Shown here piece by piece: positions 17,543 to 25,566 of a stretch of DNA of 64,000 nt. Position 1 is the stretch's first letter. Each line of letters begins with the position of its first letter. Both the position numbers and the translations under genes were made by a program. The stretch lies in NCBI GenBank assembly GCA_016200325.1, contig JACQEZ010000007.1, positions 62,001 through 126,000 of the forward strand. The letters run 5' to 3'. The notes beneath the pieces were generated by a model. It had not been told where the DNA came from, ran no database searches, and worked only from the letters and a program-made list of their open reading frames with translations. The stretch comes from Candidatus Manganitrophaceae bacterium. Its GTDB lineage: Bacteria > Nitrospirota > Nitrospiria > SBBL01 > Manganitrophaceae.

Positions 17543-17818
17543 ATGTTGGTCCTGACACGGAAGTTGGGCGAAGAAATCGTAATCGGAGAGGAAATCCGAG
17601 TGATCGTCGTAGAAATTAAGAGAGGGGCCGTAAAACTTGGCATCGCAGCGCCGCCTCATACATCGATCCATCGGCAGGAGGTTTTCTCCAAAATACAGGA
17701 TGAAAATAAAAAGGCAGGAGTGCTCCCAGAAAACATCCGGGAGATCTTAAAAAACGCAAAGCCGGAATCGTTCAAGATGAACCGTAAGAGCCCTTTAACA
17801 AATAATGAACTTTCATAG
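17543..17818 (+). CDS. csrA: carbon storage regulator CsrA
   Basis: RNA-binding post-transcriptional regulator. The first ~60 residues are canonical: MLVLTRKLGEEIVIG, VVEIKRGAVKLGIAAP and HRQEVF. The protein is 91 residues, longer than the usual 60-75; residues about 62-91 form a charged tail (ENIREILKNAKPESFKMNRK) of the kind implicated in FliW contact in species with a csrA-fliW pair. fliW follows 13 bases downstream and flagellin is next, the same arrangement as the CsrA/FliW/flagellin partner switch of Bacillus and Campylobacter. Confidence 0.95.
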   Translation: MLVLTRKLGEEIVIGEEIRVIVVEIKRGAVKLGIAAPPHTSIHRQEVFSKIQDENKKAGVLPENIREILKNAKPESFKMNRKSPLTNNELS

Positions 17819-17831
17819 GAGAGCGGAGTCG

Positions 17832-18284
17832 ATGATCATCGAAGTCAACAGCGCCAAACTGGGGTCTCTGAAAGTGGACTCGGACCGGTTGATCACATTC
17901 CCGGATGGCATTCCTGGATTTCCGAAGGTGAAAAGGTACTTCGTGGTCGAAAACGATAAAGGGCATCCTCTTTGCTGGCTTCAAGCGGTAGAGGATCCGG
18001 AGCTCGCCTTTGTTGTGACCGATCCGTTTATCTTTGATTCCCAGTATCAACCGCCGATCCCCGCGGAGGAATTCAAGCGTCTTGAGATTGACGGGGGAGA
18101 GTCGCTTGCATTACTGATCATTGTGAATGTTCCCCAGGAAGACCCGCTCAAAATGACCGCCAATTTCATGGCGCCGCTGGTCATCAATGCCAAAACTCGC
18201 CTGGGAAAACAAGTCATTCTATACGATTCGCATTACAGCCACCATAAACCTCTCTTGACAGCGCCGGCCGCCAGCCGACCCTAA
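17832..18284 (+). CDS. fliW: flagellar assembly factor FliW
   Basis: A 150-residue protein matching FliW: an N-terminal strand MIIEVNSAKLGSLKVDSDRLITFPDGIPGF, then FVVENDKGHPLCWLQAVEDPELAFVV and VNVPQEDPLKMTANFMAPLVIN. FliW binds CsrA and flagellin, relieving CsrA repression of flagellin translation when free flagellin is low. The ATG at 17832 is preceded by GGAGAGCGGAG; an in-frame ATG at 17805 would overlap csrA and has no ribosome site. Its TAA (18282-18284) is part of the -35 element of the flagellin promoter. Confidence 0.93.
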   Translation: MIIEVNSAKLGSLKVDSDRLITFPDGIPGFPKVKRYFVVENDKGHPLCWLQAVEDPELAFVVTDPFIFDSQYQPPIPAEEFKRLEIDGGESLALLIIVNVPQEDPLKMTANFMAPLVINAKTRLGKQVILYDSHYSHHKPLLTAPAASRP

Positions 18285-18308
18285 AGTTTTTGTCATCCGA
18301 TCCGATAA
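18282..18308 (+). promoter_or_regulatory. sigma-28 (FliA) promoter of flagellin
   Basis: TAAA at 18282-18285, exactly 15 bases, then TCCGATAA at 18301-18308. The enteric FliA consensus is TAAA-N15-GCCGATAA, so 11 of 12 defined positions match. The -35 box contains the stop codon of fliW. Transcription would start near 18315 and give a leader of about 140 bases. Confidence 0.85.
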
Positions 18309-18315
18309 GTAAAGG

Positions 18316-18454
18316 TGACGGGAACAATACCATATAAGGATCTCCCGTTTCGGAGGAGAATTTAGGGTTTTAACCATTCGGGCAAGGTGGCCCGGCGGTG
18401 TCTGGGACGGTTTTTTAGGACCTCCCGGCTGACATTATTCAAGGAGGAAGTTCT
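18316..18454 (+). promoter_or_regulatory. flagellin 5' leader with clustered GGA (CsrA-type) motifs
   Basis: The leader carries GGA triplets at 18321, 18338, 18352, 18355, 18405, 18418, 18443 and 18446. The last two are in the Shine-Dalgarno sequence AAGGAGGAAG (18441-18450). CCTCC at 18421-18425 can pair with GGAGG at 18443-18447. TCTCC (18341) and GGAGA (18355) can form a small hairpin. Multiple GGA sites, one on the ribosome site, are what CsrA repression of flagellin needs; binding itself is inferred. Confidence 0.6.
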
Positions 18455-19990
18455 ATGGCTTTAACAGTTAATACCAACATGTTTTCGATTATTGCGCAGG
18501 GTAACCTATCCAAAACGCAGAATCCGTTGATGTCTGCGATGCAGCGTCTCTCTTCAGGTCTTCGAATCAACTCCTCGAGGGACGACGCAGCCGGTTTGGC
18601 CATCGCCACCCGGATGACCCGGTCGATCAACGGTCTTACGGTTGCCGCTAGAAACGCGAACGACGGGGTCTCTTTCGCCCAGACGGCGGAAGGTTCCATG
18701 GGGGAAATGCTCAACAATCTCCAGAGAATTTATGAACTGGCGAACCAGTCTGCGAGCTACAACACCTCGACAGACCGGAGTTCGATGAACCAGGAGGTCA
18801 CCCAGCTTGTTTCCGAATTGAACAGGGTGGTCAGCCAGACTCGGTTCAATGGAGAGACCTTCCTGAACCAAGCGTTCAGCGGCGCCTTTCAGGTCGGGAT
18901 CGAGGTCAATGAGACGATCTCGATTGCAACGACCAACGTGTCGCCGGATACCTTGGGTGTCCAGTCTACGAGGACCGATTTTACGGACATCAGCACCAAC
19001 AGAACGGCGATTGCAAGTTCGATTGCGGGATCGTCATTGCGGGCGACCGGCGGTTTGGCGGCCAGCGCTACATTGGCTGGGGTTGATCTCGGCGCCGTCA
19101 TTCTCCAGAGCGATATGATCAATCGGAGCCAAGCTGTGATCAACCGGGTCAACCAATATACCGGGTCAACCAATATCACCGCCTTCTCCTTCGGGAATGC
19201 GTTTGTCGGGACGGCAGCCACCGGAAACGGAAGCGCCGGGGATGTAAATTCTGGTTACCTGACGATCAACGGGATTGCGATTGGCTCTACTTCTCTTGGA
19301 GCTCTTTCGAGCGGTTCAATCGTGGCGGCGGCCTTGGCATCGGCAATTAATGCCAAGACGGCGTCGACAGGAGTCTACGCGATTGTCCTTGGCAGCGCCG
19401 ACATCGGCTCTGCGAATACCGCCAGCATCGCACTGGTCAACGCGACGGGCGCGGCTATTACGGTGGCTGTTGCGACGGCGAATGCCGGCGCGGCAAGCGC
19501 TGTGGTGAGTTACTTTGGCGCGACCGGAGGGAGCGTTTCCGCGGGGCAAAATGGACAGATCGTCTTGAGCGCTCCACTCGGGACCACCAGCGCCTCAACC
19601 AACGCGGCGATCGACAGCCTGGCACTTGGTTTCAGCTCTTCAGCTGCATCGGTTTCAATCAGCGGCAGCGCGTCGGTCAACTCGGTGTCGGTCAACACGG
19701 TCGGCAACGCCAACCTGGCAATCTTGGCGGTGAAGCAAGGTCTGGACACCCTCAACGCCGAACGGGCCAAACTCGGCGCGGTCATGAACCGGCTTCAATC
19801 GACGATCGCCAACATCACGAATAGCAATGAAAACACCACCGCGGCGAGATCCCGAATCATGGACACCGATTTCGCGATGGAAACCGCGAACCTGACGAAA
19901 GCGATGATCACCCAGCAGGCGGGTATTTCGATCCTCGCTCAGGCGAACACATTGCCTCAACAGGTGTTGGCGCTATTGCAAGGAAGATAA
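18455..19990 (+). CDS. fliC: flagellin
   Basis: A 511-residue flagellin. The conserved N-terminal D0/D1 region (VNTNMFSIIAQGNLSK, RLSSGLRINSSRDDAAGLAIATRM, NDGVSFAQTAEGSMGEM) and C-terminal region (ILAVKQGLDTLNAERAKLGAVMNRL, ARSRIMDTDFAMETANLTKAMI, ILAQANTLPQQVLALLQG) flank a variable centre, about residues 170-410. The centre is very rich in Ala, Ser, Thr and Gly, giving many possible O-glycosylation positions. AAGGAGG lies 7 bases before the ATG. It has its own sigma-28 promoter and is followed by a strong terminator. The adjacent nonulosonate cluster suggests a glycosylated filament. Confidence 0.95.
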   Translation: MALTVNTNMFSIIAQGNLSKTQNPLMSAMQRLSSGLRINSSRDDAAGLAIATRMTRSINGLTVAARNANDGVSFAQTAEGSMGEMLNNLQRIYELANQSASYNTSTDRSSMNQEVTQLVSELNRVVSQTRFNGETFLNQAFSGAFQVGIEVNETISIATTNVSPDTLGVQSTRTDFTDISTNRTAIASSIAGSSLRATGGLAASATLAGVDLGAVILQSDMINRSQAVINRVNQYTGSTNITAFSFGNAFVGTAATGNGSAGDVNSGYLTINGIAIGSTSLGALSSGSIVAAALASAINAKTASTGVYAIVLGSADIGSANTASIALVNATGAAITVAVATANAGAASAVVSYFGATGGSVSAGQNGQIVLSAPLGTTSASTNAAIDSLALGFSSSAASVSISGSASVNSVSVNTVGNANLAILAVKQGLDTLNAERAKLGAVMNRLQSTIANITNSNENTTAARSRIMDTDFAMETANLTKAMITQQAGISILAQANTLPQQVLALLQGR

Positions 19991-20006
19991 CACAATCAAG
20001 GAGGAA

Positions 20007-20034
20007 GGGGGTGGGGATTTCCCCACCCCCTTTT
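20007..20034 (+). terminator. rho-independent terminator after flagellin
   Basis: GGGGGTGGGGA (20007-20017) pairs perfectly with TCCCCACCCCC (20020-20030) and is followed by TTTT. It lies 17 bases after the flagellin stop and 8 bases before flaG, so flaG-fliD-fliS depend on read-through or another promoter. Confidence 0.88.
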
Positions 20035-20042
20035 GAGGTGAC

Positions 20043-20369
20043 ATGGAAATAAAAAATATAGATACCGGCCTTCCCTCCATGGTTTCCGAGATCGGTCGAA
20101 CCGAAAAAGGGGGGAAAGACGTCCAAACAGAACAAATTGCGGCGCGGACCGACACAAGTCATCACAATTTGGAAAGCGTTCCCGCCATTAAAAGTTTTGA
20201 AGTCATTTCTTTTAAGGCATTTTTCGCAGTCGATGAGAATAAGAATGTCGTGATCAGAATTAGAGACGCTGAGGGGAATATCGTCAAGCAGATCCCGCCC
20301 GCAGAATATTTAAAAATGGCGGAGATTCTTTCCGAGAGCAATAAAAACCTATTACACCTCGAGGCGTAA
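20043..20369 (+). CDS. flaG: FlaG family flagellar protein
   Basis: A 108-residue FlaG protein: variable, charged N-terminal 55 residues, then the conserved block FEVISFKAFFAVDENKNVVIRIRDAEGNIVKQIPPAEYLKMAEIL. FlaG proteins influence filament length; the molecular role is poorly known. GAGGTG ends 2 bases before the ATG, directly downstream of the flagellin terminator. fliD starts on the base after its stop. Confidence 0.88.
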   Translation: MEIKNIDTGLPSMVSEIGRTEKGGKDVQTEQIAARTDTSHHNLESVPAIKSFEVISFKAFFAVDENKNVVIRIRDAEGNIVKQIPPAEYLKMAEILSESNKNLLHLEA

Positions 20370-21809
20370 ATGGCGACGAACCCGATTTCCGGACTGTTAT
20401 CAGGTATCACAGGCATTGATACCGACACCGTTGTGAATCAGTTGATGACGGTCGAAAGGCAGCCGCTGCAGTCGCTAACGAATAAAAAGGCTGCCTATGA
20501 TGCGAAGATCACCGCCTATGGAAATCTTTCGAGCGCCCTGGCCAGGCTGAAGAGTTCGCTCTCTTCCCTCAAATCGACATCGATCTTAGGGATGACCGCC
20601 TCTTCCTCCGACGTCACTGTTTTTACCGCCACCGCCACCGCCGCCGCTTCGGAAGGAGCTTATAACATCAAGGTGAGCAATGTCGCCACCAAACAAAGCG
20701 TTTATTCGGAGCCATTTCTTTCGGGTGGCTCCGCCGTTGCCGATCTTTCCTCGGTTGCAACTCAGAAATTGAAAATACAGGTCGGCTCCGCCACAGAGGT
20801 CGAGGTGACGGTCGATTCGACGAATAACACGCTGAATGGTGTCCGGGATGCGATTAATGCCGCAAGTGCCGGGGTGACCGCATCCGTTGTGAATGATGGA
20901 TTGGGGTACAGATTGGCCCTCTCGTCGAACACCACCGGTGCATCCAGCCGGATTACCGTCAAAGCCGATGAGGACAATGATGGCGTTTATTCGGAGACAG
21001 GCGCCGAGTCCGATACTACAGGACTCTCCAAACTCGCTCTGAATGCCACTTATGCTGCGGATGGGTCGGTGACCGGCGGAATTACCAACATGACCCAATC
21101 TCAAGGTGCGGTCGACGCATCGTTGGTGGTAGATGGGTTGACCATCACTCGGGACTCCAACACCATCACCGATATCCTCGGCGGGGTGACCCTTAATTTA
21201 CTGAACAACTCGGCCGGCAAAACATTGATCCTCACTGTTGCAAAGGATACCCAAAAGATAAAAGACAATGTCAATGGATTCATCAGCTCCTATAACACCG
21301 TCATGGGGCTTGCCAGGAGTCTCTCCACATCTACGCCGGGCAAATCAGTGATTCTGGCAGGAGACAGCACTGCGAATGGCATTATCAATCAGCTGAACTC
21401 GGCCATCACCGCCTCATACGGCGGAACGAGTCCCGTGAGCCTCGGCTTAAGCCATGATAAGCAGGGAAATCTTTCCGTAGATACAAAAATCTTAGACAGT
21501 GCGGTCAAAGCCGGCCTTCAAGGGGTCACCGATACTTTTGACGGCATGGCGACGTCGCTTGAGAGCAACGTTACAGATCTTATCAATATTCAGATTCCGG
21601 CGCGCAACAATGGGCTGAACATTTCAAGCAAAGGGGTCCAGCGGAACATAGACAACCTGACCGTTCGGCTTCAAACGGTAGAGGCCACTTATAGAAAGCA
21701 ATTCGCCGCTTTAGGTCAGACCCTTGCTCAGCTTCAGTCGACCGGAAACTTTTTATCGCAGAGGCTCGCGTCGATCACAAATAGTGGAAGCAGCTCGTCC
21801 GGCGGATAA
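20370..21809 (+). CDS. fliD: flagellar cap protein FliD (hook-associated protein 2)
   Basis: A 479-residue filament cap protein that assists flagellin polymerisation at the tip. Matching features are the N-terminal ISGLLSGITGIDTDTVVNQLM, the FliD_N coiled coil (RQPLQSLTNKKAAYDAKITAYGNL), central FLG repeat-type segments rich in Thr/Ser/Val, and the C-terminal coiled coil (NIDNLTVRLQTVEATYRKQFAALGQTLAQLQSTGNFL). Exported by the flagellar type III apparatus, so no Sec signal is expected. Confidence 0.93.
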   Translation: MATNPISGLLSGITGIDTDTVVNQLMTVERQPLQSLTNKKAAYDAKITAYGNLSSALARLKSSLSSLKSTSILGMTASSSDVTVFTATATAAASEGAYNIKVSNVATKQSVYSEPFLSGGSAVADLSSVATQKLKIQVGSATEVEVTVDSTNNTLNGVRDAINAASAGVTASVVNDGLGYRLALSSNTTGASSRITVKADEDNDGVYSETGAESDTTGLSKLALNATYAADGSVTGGITNMTQSQGAVDASLVVDGLTITRDSNTITDILGGVTLNLLNNSAGKTLILTVAKDTQKIKDNVNGFISSYNTVMGLARSLSTSTPGKSVILAGDSTANGIINQLNSAITASYGGTSPVSLGLSHDKQGNLSVDTKILDSAVKAGLQGVTDTFDGMATSLESNVTDLINIQIPARNNGLNISSKGVQRNIDNLTVRLQTVEATYRKQFAALGQTLAQLQSTGNFLSQRLASITNSGSSSSGG

Positions 21810-21881
21810 TATTTTAGCACTGGTCCTCTTTTTAGAGAAATCAGCTCACGCCAATACGGCCAATACGATGGAGTCGATACG

Positions 21882-22343
21882 ATGAATCTCAGTTCCAACT
21901 ACCCGATGAATGCTTATGTTCAAGCCAGCCTTGAAACGGCTGCTCCTTCCGCCGATCCCCACAAGCTCATCCTCATGTTATTTGATGGGGCGATCGAGTC
22001 GGTTCATTCCGCGAATGAACAGATCCTGAAAGGGAATTTTTCGGAAAAAGGCCGTGCTATTTCAAAAGCCATCGCCATTATCGGAGAGCTGGCCGGAAGT
22101 TTAAATTATGAAGTGGGCGGTGAGATTGCGGCAAGCTTGGGTCTTTTATATGCTCACATGACGCTCGAATTGCTCGATGCCAGCGCCGAAAACAAACCGG
22201 AGGGTATCAGTCACGTGGGACAACTCCTCTCCGAGTTAAGAAGCGGATGGGAGGCGATCAGTCCCAAACAACCAACCCTGGCGGAGATCGCTGACGAACC
22301 GCCCACGCCGCAGCAGGTCGCAGTCAGCTATGGAAAGGTCTAG
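21882..22343 (+). CDS. fliS: flagellin export chaperone FliS
   Basis: A 153-residue all-helical chaperone. YPMNAYVQASLETAAPSADPHKLILMLFDGAIESVHSA is the FliS signature, with YAHMTLELLDASAENKPEGI in the third helix. FliS binds the flagellin C-terminus and also contacts FliW pathways in some bacteria. About 30 extra residues follow the normal end, with a proline-rich stretch. The downstream small gene is FliT-like, the usual partner. Confidence 0.93.
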   Translation: MNLSSNYPMNAYVQASLETAAPSADPHKLILMLFDGAIESVHSANEQILKGNFSEKGRAISKAIAIIGELAGSLNYEVGGEIAASLGLLYAHMTLELLDASAENKPEGISHVGQLLSELRSGWEAISPKQPTLAEIADEPPTPQQVAVSYGKV

Positions 22344-22449
22344 CGCGATGAAAAGAGGGACCATACAAATTCGTTAACAGAAGCATTTCTGTCGCCTGAC
22401 AGATTTTAGGATAAATATTTGACCAACTTTTCGACGAAAGGCCAAATCG

Positions 22450-22776
22450 ATGAGAACGGAAGATGTAATGAGAGAATATGAAAGCTTCTGGGCATTAACG
22501 AAAGAGATGTTGGACAGCATTAAAAATGATGAGTGGGATCGGATCGCCTCTATTAGCGATCGCCGTGAAAAACTGCTAAAGGATCTAGTGGCCCTGGATG
22601 ACACTCTCATAACAGATAGCTTCGAGCGGATGCATTGGTCTGACCTGATCCATCAATGCCTTGAAATGAATGGAAAGATGCAGGCGCTGATTGAGGAAAA
22701 AATGATGGAACTGCAAAAAAATTACGGTGATGAAAAGAAAGTGTTTCAAGCCTATCATCTGAATTCAGGACGATAG
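22450..22776 (+). CDS. FliT-like flagellar chaperone
   Basis: A 108-residue helical protein, sequence-variable like other FliT proteins. The pattern is LTKEMLDSIKNDEWDRIASISDRREKLLKDLVAL, with an R-R-x-x-L-L-x-x-L turn, then a last helix MNGKMQALIEEKMMELQKNY. Position after fliS supports a role as export chaperone for FliD. Identification is by size, helix pattern and synteny. Confidence 0.65.
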   Translation: MRTEDVMREYESFWALTKEMLDSIKNDEWDRIASISDRREKLLKDLVALDDTLITDSFERMHWSDLIHQCLEMNGKMQALIEEKMMELQKNYGDEKKVFQAYHLNSGR

Positions 22777-22779
22777 CCT

Positions 22780-22800
22780 ATCGCCTTTCGGCGATTTATA
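22780..22800 (+). terminator. weak hairpin after fliT-like gene
   Basis: ATCGCC (22780-22785) and GGCGAT (22790-22795) form a 6-bp stem with a TTTC loop, followed by TTATA. Short and only moderately T-rich. Confidence 0.4.
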
Positions 22801-22850
22801 TCCTGCAATCACAGAAAAATTTATTTTAATTATTCCGTCCAGGAGAAAAG

Positions 22851-23408
22851 ATGCAGACGGAAGAACCGATTCAAATCCTGGTTGTGGATGACGAGAACGG
22901 CCCGCAAGAGGTCCTTCGGATTGCCTTATCAAGCCGTGGTTTTCAGGTTAAGATCGCCAAGAGTGGCAACCAGGCCTGTCAAATGTTTGACACGGAGCAT
23001 TTTGACCTCGTCCTGACCGATCTCCGAATGCCGGGGATGAGCGGAATTGATCTGCTCCGGACAATTAGAGAAAGATCCCCGGAAACGATTGTCATCTTTA
23101 TTACAGGCTATGCCTCTCTTGACTCGGCGATTGAGGCGGTTCGAGAAGGTGCCTATGATTATCTTACAAAACCCTTTCGGATCGAAGAGTTGTATATAGC
23201 GGTCAAAAACGCCACCGAAAGAATCAAATTAATTAAGGAGAACAAGAAGCTCTTCGAGGAACTCAAGACTGCTTATCAAACGATGGAGGGCGGTCCCGGC
23301 GATATCAATGGTGAAAGCAAGAACCTTGAACTGCTCCAATCCCTTCAACTCCAACTTCTGCAGATTTATACCCGCACCGGTCCGATCAATCTGAAAATTG
23401 AAAGATAA
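22851..23408 (+). CDS. response regulator, receiver domain only
   Basis: A 185-residue protein with one NtrC-like receiver domain: acid pocket VVDDE (D13, D14), phospho-acceptor D57 in LVLTDLRMPG, the Thr in FITGYASLD and the Lys in YLTKPF. The last 45 residues form a predicted helix without HTH, GGDEF or AAA domain. It resembles an NtrC-type activator cut off after the receiver and linker helix. Output is therefore likely through protein contact. It lies between the FliT-like gene and a sigma-54-type promoter. Confidence 0.88.
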   Translation: MQTEEPIQILVVDDENGPQEVLRIALSSRGFQVKIAKSGNQACQMFDTEHFDLVLTDLRMPGMSGIDLLRTIRERSPETIVIFITGYASLDSAIEAVREGAYDYLTKPFRIEELYIAVKNATERIKLIKENKKLFEELKTAYQTMEGGPGDINGESKNLELLQSLQLQLLQIYTRTGPINLKIER

Positions 23409-23472
23409 TTTTTTATTTGTCACGTCGCGACCTGTCGAGGGACAGAGCATCGCCTTCTAAGCGTCTTGTTTC

Positions 23473-23488
23473 TGGCACACTCATTGCA
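23473..23488 (+). promoter_or_regulatory. sigma-54 (-24/-12) promoter
   Basis: TGGCACA-CTCA-TTGCA, matching the consensus TGGCACG-N4-TTGCW with GG and GC exactly 10 bases apart. The predicted start near base 23500 is about 25 bases before the ATG at 23525, so the diguanylate cyclase and PilZ genes would be RpoN-dependent like many flagellar class genes. Confidence 0.75.
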
Positions 23489-23524
23489 CATCCCAATGGG
23501 GTATCGCATCCAGAGATAAAAACG

Positions 23525-24976
23525 ATGAAGAAGCCGGCTCACATCCTGTTGATACACCGGAACCTCAGAGAAATGGATCGGGTGATCCCATTTCTGAAGG
23601 GGCGCGGTTTCTCTATGTCTTCTGTAGCCCCTCCCCCCAAAATGAAGGCGATCTTCAAAACATTCGATGTCGGTACAACCGATGTGATTATTCTGGATGG
23701 GCATCTCCCCTCTACCGATATTTTTAGATTTCTAAGGACGCTCCGATCCATGCATTCAACGGCCTGTGTCCTTCTTATCGGAGTGTTATCCAATGTGAAC
23801 GAGACGGCTGCTTTTCTTCGGGCAGGTATTTTCGATATATTGGCAGCCCCTTCCCCTTTGAGCTTATTAGAGAAAACCATTCGACAGGGCTTAAGGAACC
23901 GAGAGAAGCTGACCCACATATTGCAGCTTTCGGCCCGATTGGACTCGGCCTACAAGCTTTTGGAGAAGGACCGCAATCGGCTTCAAAAGTGGAGTGAGCA
24001 TCTTCAGCGCCTCTATGTTTTGAATCAGACCTTATCCGAATCGCTTCATATTGATGAAGTGGCCCAATCGCTGGCGGTCAACCTCAGAAAGGTTATTCAA
24101 TACGATATTGCTTGCCTCTTCTTAAAGAATGAGAATCGGGTGAGGATTTACACGCACCTCCAAAAGCGGCCCGCTTTTTTAGAGAAGGTCTCTCAGGAGA
24201 CGATGCAGAATCGTCGGTCCTTCCTGGACAAGGGGAATTCGCCGTCGGGACCGATCGTCTTAAAGGGGGGGACCGAAATCTTGGTTCCGCTCCGGGTTGC
24301 AACGGAAGGAATTGGATTTTTGAGGCTCATTCGATATTCGAACGACCTGTTTGATGATTATCAATCGAGAATTCTCGCAATGATTTCCGTTTCCCTCTCT
24401 CTTGCTATACGAAATGCCGAAGTTCACCAGGAGGTCCAGGCATTGGCCAGTAGAGATGAACTGACCTCTCTGTTGAACCGACGTGCCTTTTTAAACGTCG
24501 TCCATCAAGAGTTTCGACGTGCGGCTCGCCATGAAACCTCATTAGCGCTCATTCTCATCGATATTGATCGTTTTAAGCAGATTAATGACCATTATGGTCA
24601 CCTCGTCGGGGACAATGTGATCCGGGAAATAGGGGAGATCATAAAAAAGAGCGTTCGAGAGGTCGACATCGTCGCCCGCTACGGGGGGGATGAGCTGGTT
24701 GTGGTTTTGCCAAAAACCAATTTGGAGGAAGCGATGGTTGCGGCGCAACGGATTCGAAAGAAAATCGGGACCACTTTGTTCAAGAGCGATGATCGCGCCA
24801 TTCAGATTACGATCAGCATGGGGGTTGCACAGTCCCCGGCTTCCTTGATTAGAACGCCGGATGATCTTTTTCGATTGGCCGATCAGGCGCTATATGTTGC
24901 AAAGGAGAAGGGACGAAACCGAATTGAAATTCCGCCACGACCGCATATCACGAGAGGGCAGGGTGTTTTAAAATGA
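23525..24976 (+). CDS. diguanylate cyclase with receiver-like and GAF domains
   Basis: About 483 residues. An N-terminal receiver-like domain (HILLIHRNLREMDRVIPFL, VIILDGHLPSTDIF) has Asp in the acceptor area but a degenerate acid pocket. A coiled-coil and GAF region follow, about residues 150-310 (LNQTLSESLHIDEVAQSLAVNLR). The GGDEF domain has DELTSLLNRRAFL, DIDRFKQINDHYGH, the inhibitory-site motif REVD five residues before the active loop, and GGDEL as active motif, so catalysis and product inhibition both look possible. The start at 23525 is preferred because the sigma-54 promoter lies just upstream. It overlaps the PilZ gene as ATGA. Confidence 0.85.
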   Translation: MKKPAHILLIHRNLREMDRVIPFLKGRGFSMSSVAPPPKMKAIFKTFDVGTTDVIILDGHLPSTDIFRFLRTLRSMHSTACVLLIGVLSNVNETAAFLRAGIFDILAAPSPLSLLEKTIRQGLRNREKLTHILQLSARLDSAYKLLEKDRNRLQKWSEHLQRLYVLNQTLSESLHIDEVAQSLAVNLRKVIQYDIACLFLKNENRVRIYTHLQKRPAFLEKVSQETMQNRRSFLDKGNSPSGPIVLKGGTEILVPLRVATEGIGFLRLIRYSNDLFDDYQSRILAMISVSLSLAIRNAEVHQEVQALASRDELTSLLNRRAFLNVVHQEFRRAARHETSLALILIDIDRFKQINDHYGHLVGDNVIREIGEIIKKSVREVDIVARYGGDELVVVLPKTNLEEAMVAAQRIRKKIGTTLFKSDDRAIQITISMGVAQSPASLIRTPDDLFRLADQALYVAKEKGRNRIEIPPRPHITRGQGVLK

Positions 24977-25566
24977 CGGAGCCGGAAGATTTAGAGGACA
25001 GTGCAGGCCCCCAAACGGGAATGAACAGCCGCGAGTATATCCGGGTTCCTTCCGAATGCCCGGTCATTTATCGGATGATCGACCCTTTGGCTCCCAAAAG
25101 GAGCCCTAAAAAAAGCGGTCCCCCTATTCCAACCCTTCTCCCCTTCGATTTGACGCAGAAATATGGCACTGAAGAGGGGCTGAACCCTCAAATCGTCGAG
25201 CTCATCCTTTGGCTCGACTGGAAGATGAACTATCTTTTTAAAACGCTGACCCGAACGAAGGATTCTGAGGTTTTCTCTTATCAGGCCATTTTGATGGACC
25301 TCAGCGCGACAGGAATGAGGTTTTCCACTCCAAAAGAAATCTCTGCCAAAACACTCCTTGAATTCGAATTTATCCTTCCGATTCTTCCATTTCAGGAAAT
25401 TGTCTTAACAGGGGAGGTCATCCGCTGCATTCGTGCCCACGACAATGCCCCCGAAGAATACGAGATTGCCGTGGAGTTCAGCCAAATTAAAGAATCCGAC
25501 CGGGAACAGATTATCCGCTACGTTGTCAAAAGGCAGCTCCAACTTCAACGGGAGCGGCCTCTCTAA
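24973..25566 (+). CDS. PilZ domain c-di-GMP-binding protein
   Basis: A 197-residue protein. The c-di-GMP binding arginine motif is REYIRVPSECPVIYR near residue 20, and the second PilZ motif is LMDLSATGMRFSTPKEI near residue 110, with an unusually long insertion of about 70 residues between them (including LNPQIVELILWLDWKMNYLFKTL). Overlap with the diguanylate cyclase gene by 4 bases suggests that signal producer and receiver are translated together, probably to tune motility given the flagellar surroundings. Confidence 0.82.
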   Translation: MTEPEDLEDSAGPQTGMNSREYIRVPSECPVIYRMIDPLAPKRSPKKSGPPIPTLLPFDLTQKYGTEEGLNPQIVELILWLDWKMNYLFKTLTRTKDSEVFSYQAILMDLSATGMRFSTPKEISAKTLLEFEFILPILPFQEIVLTGEVIRCIRAHDNAPEEYEIAVEFSQIKESDREQIIRYVVKRQLQLQRERPL

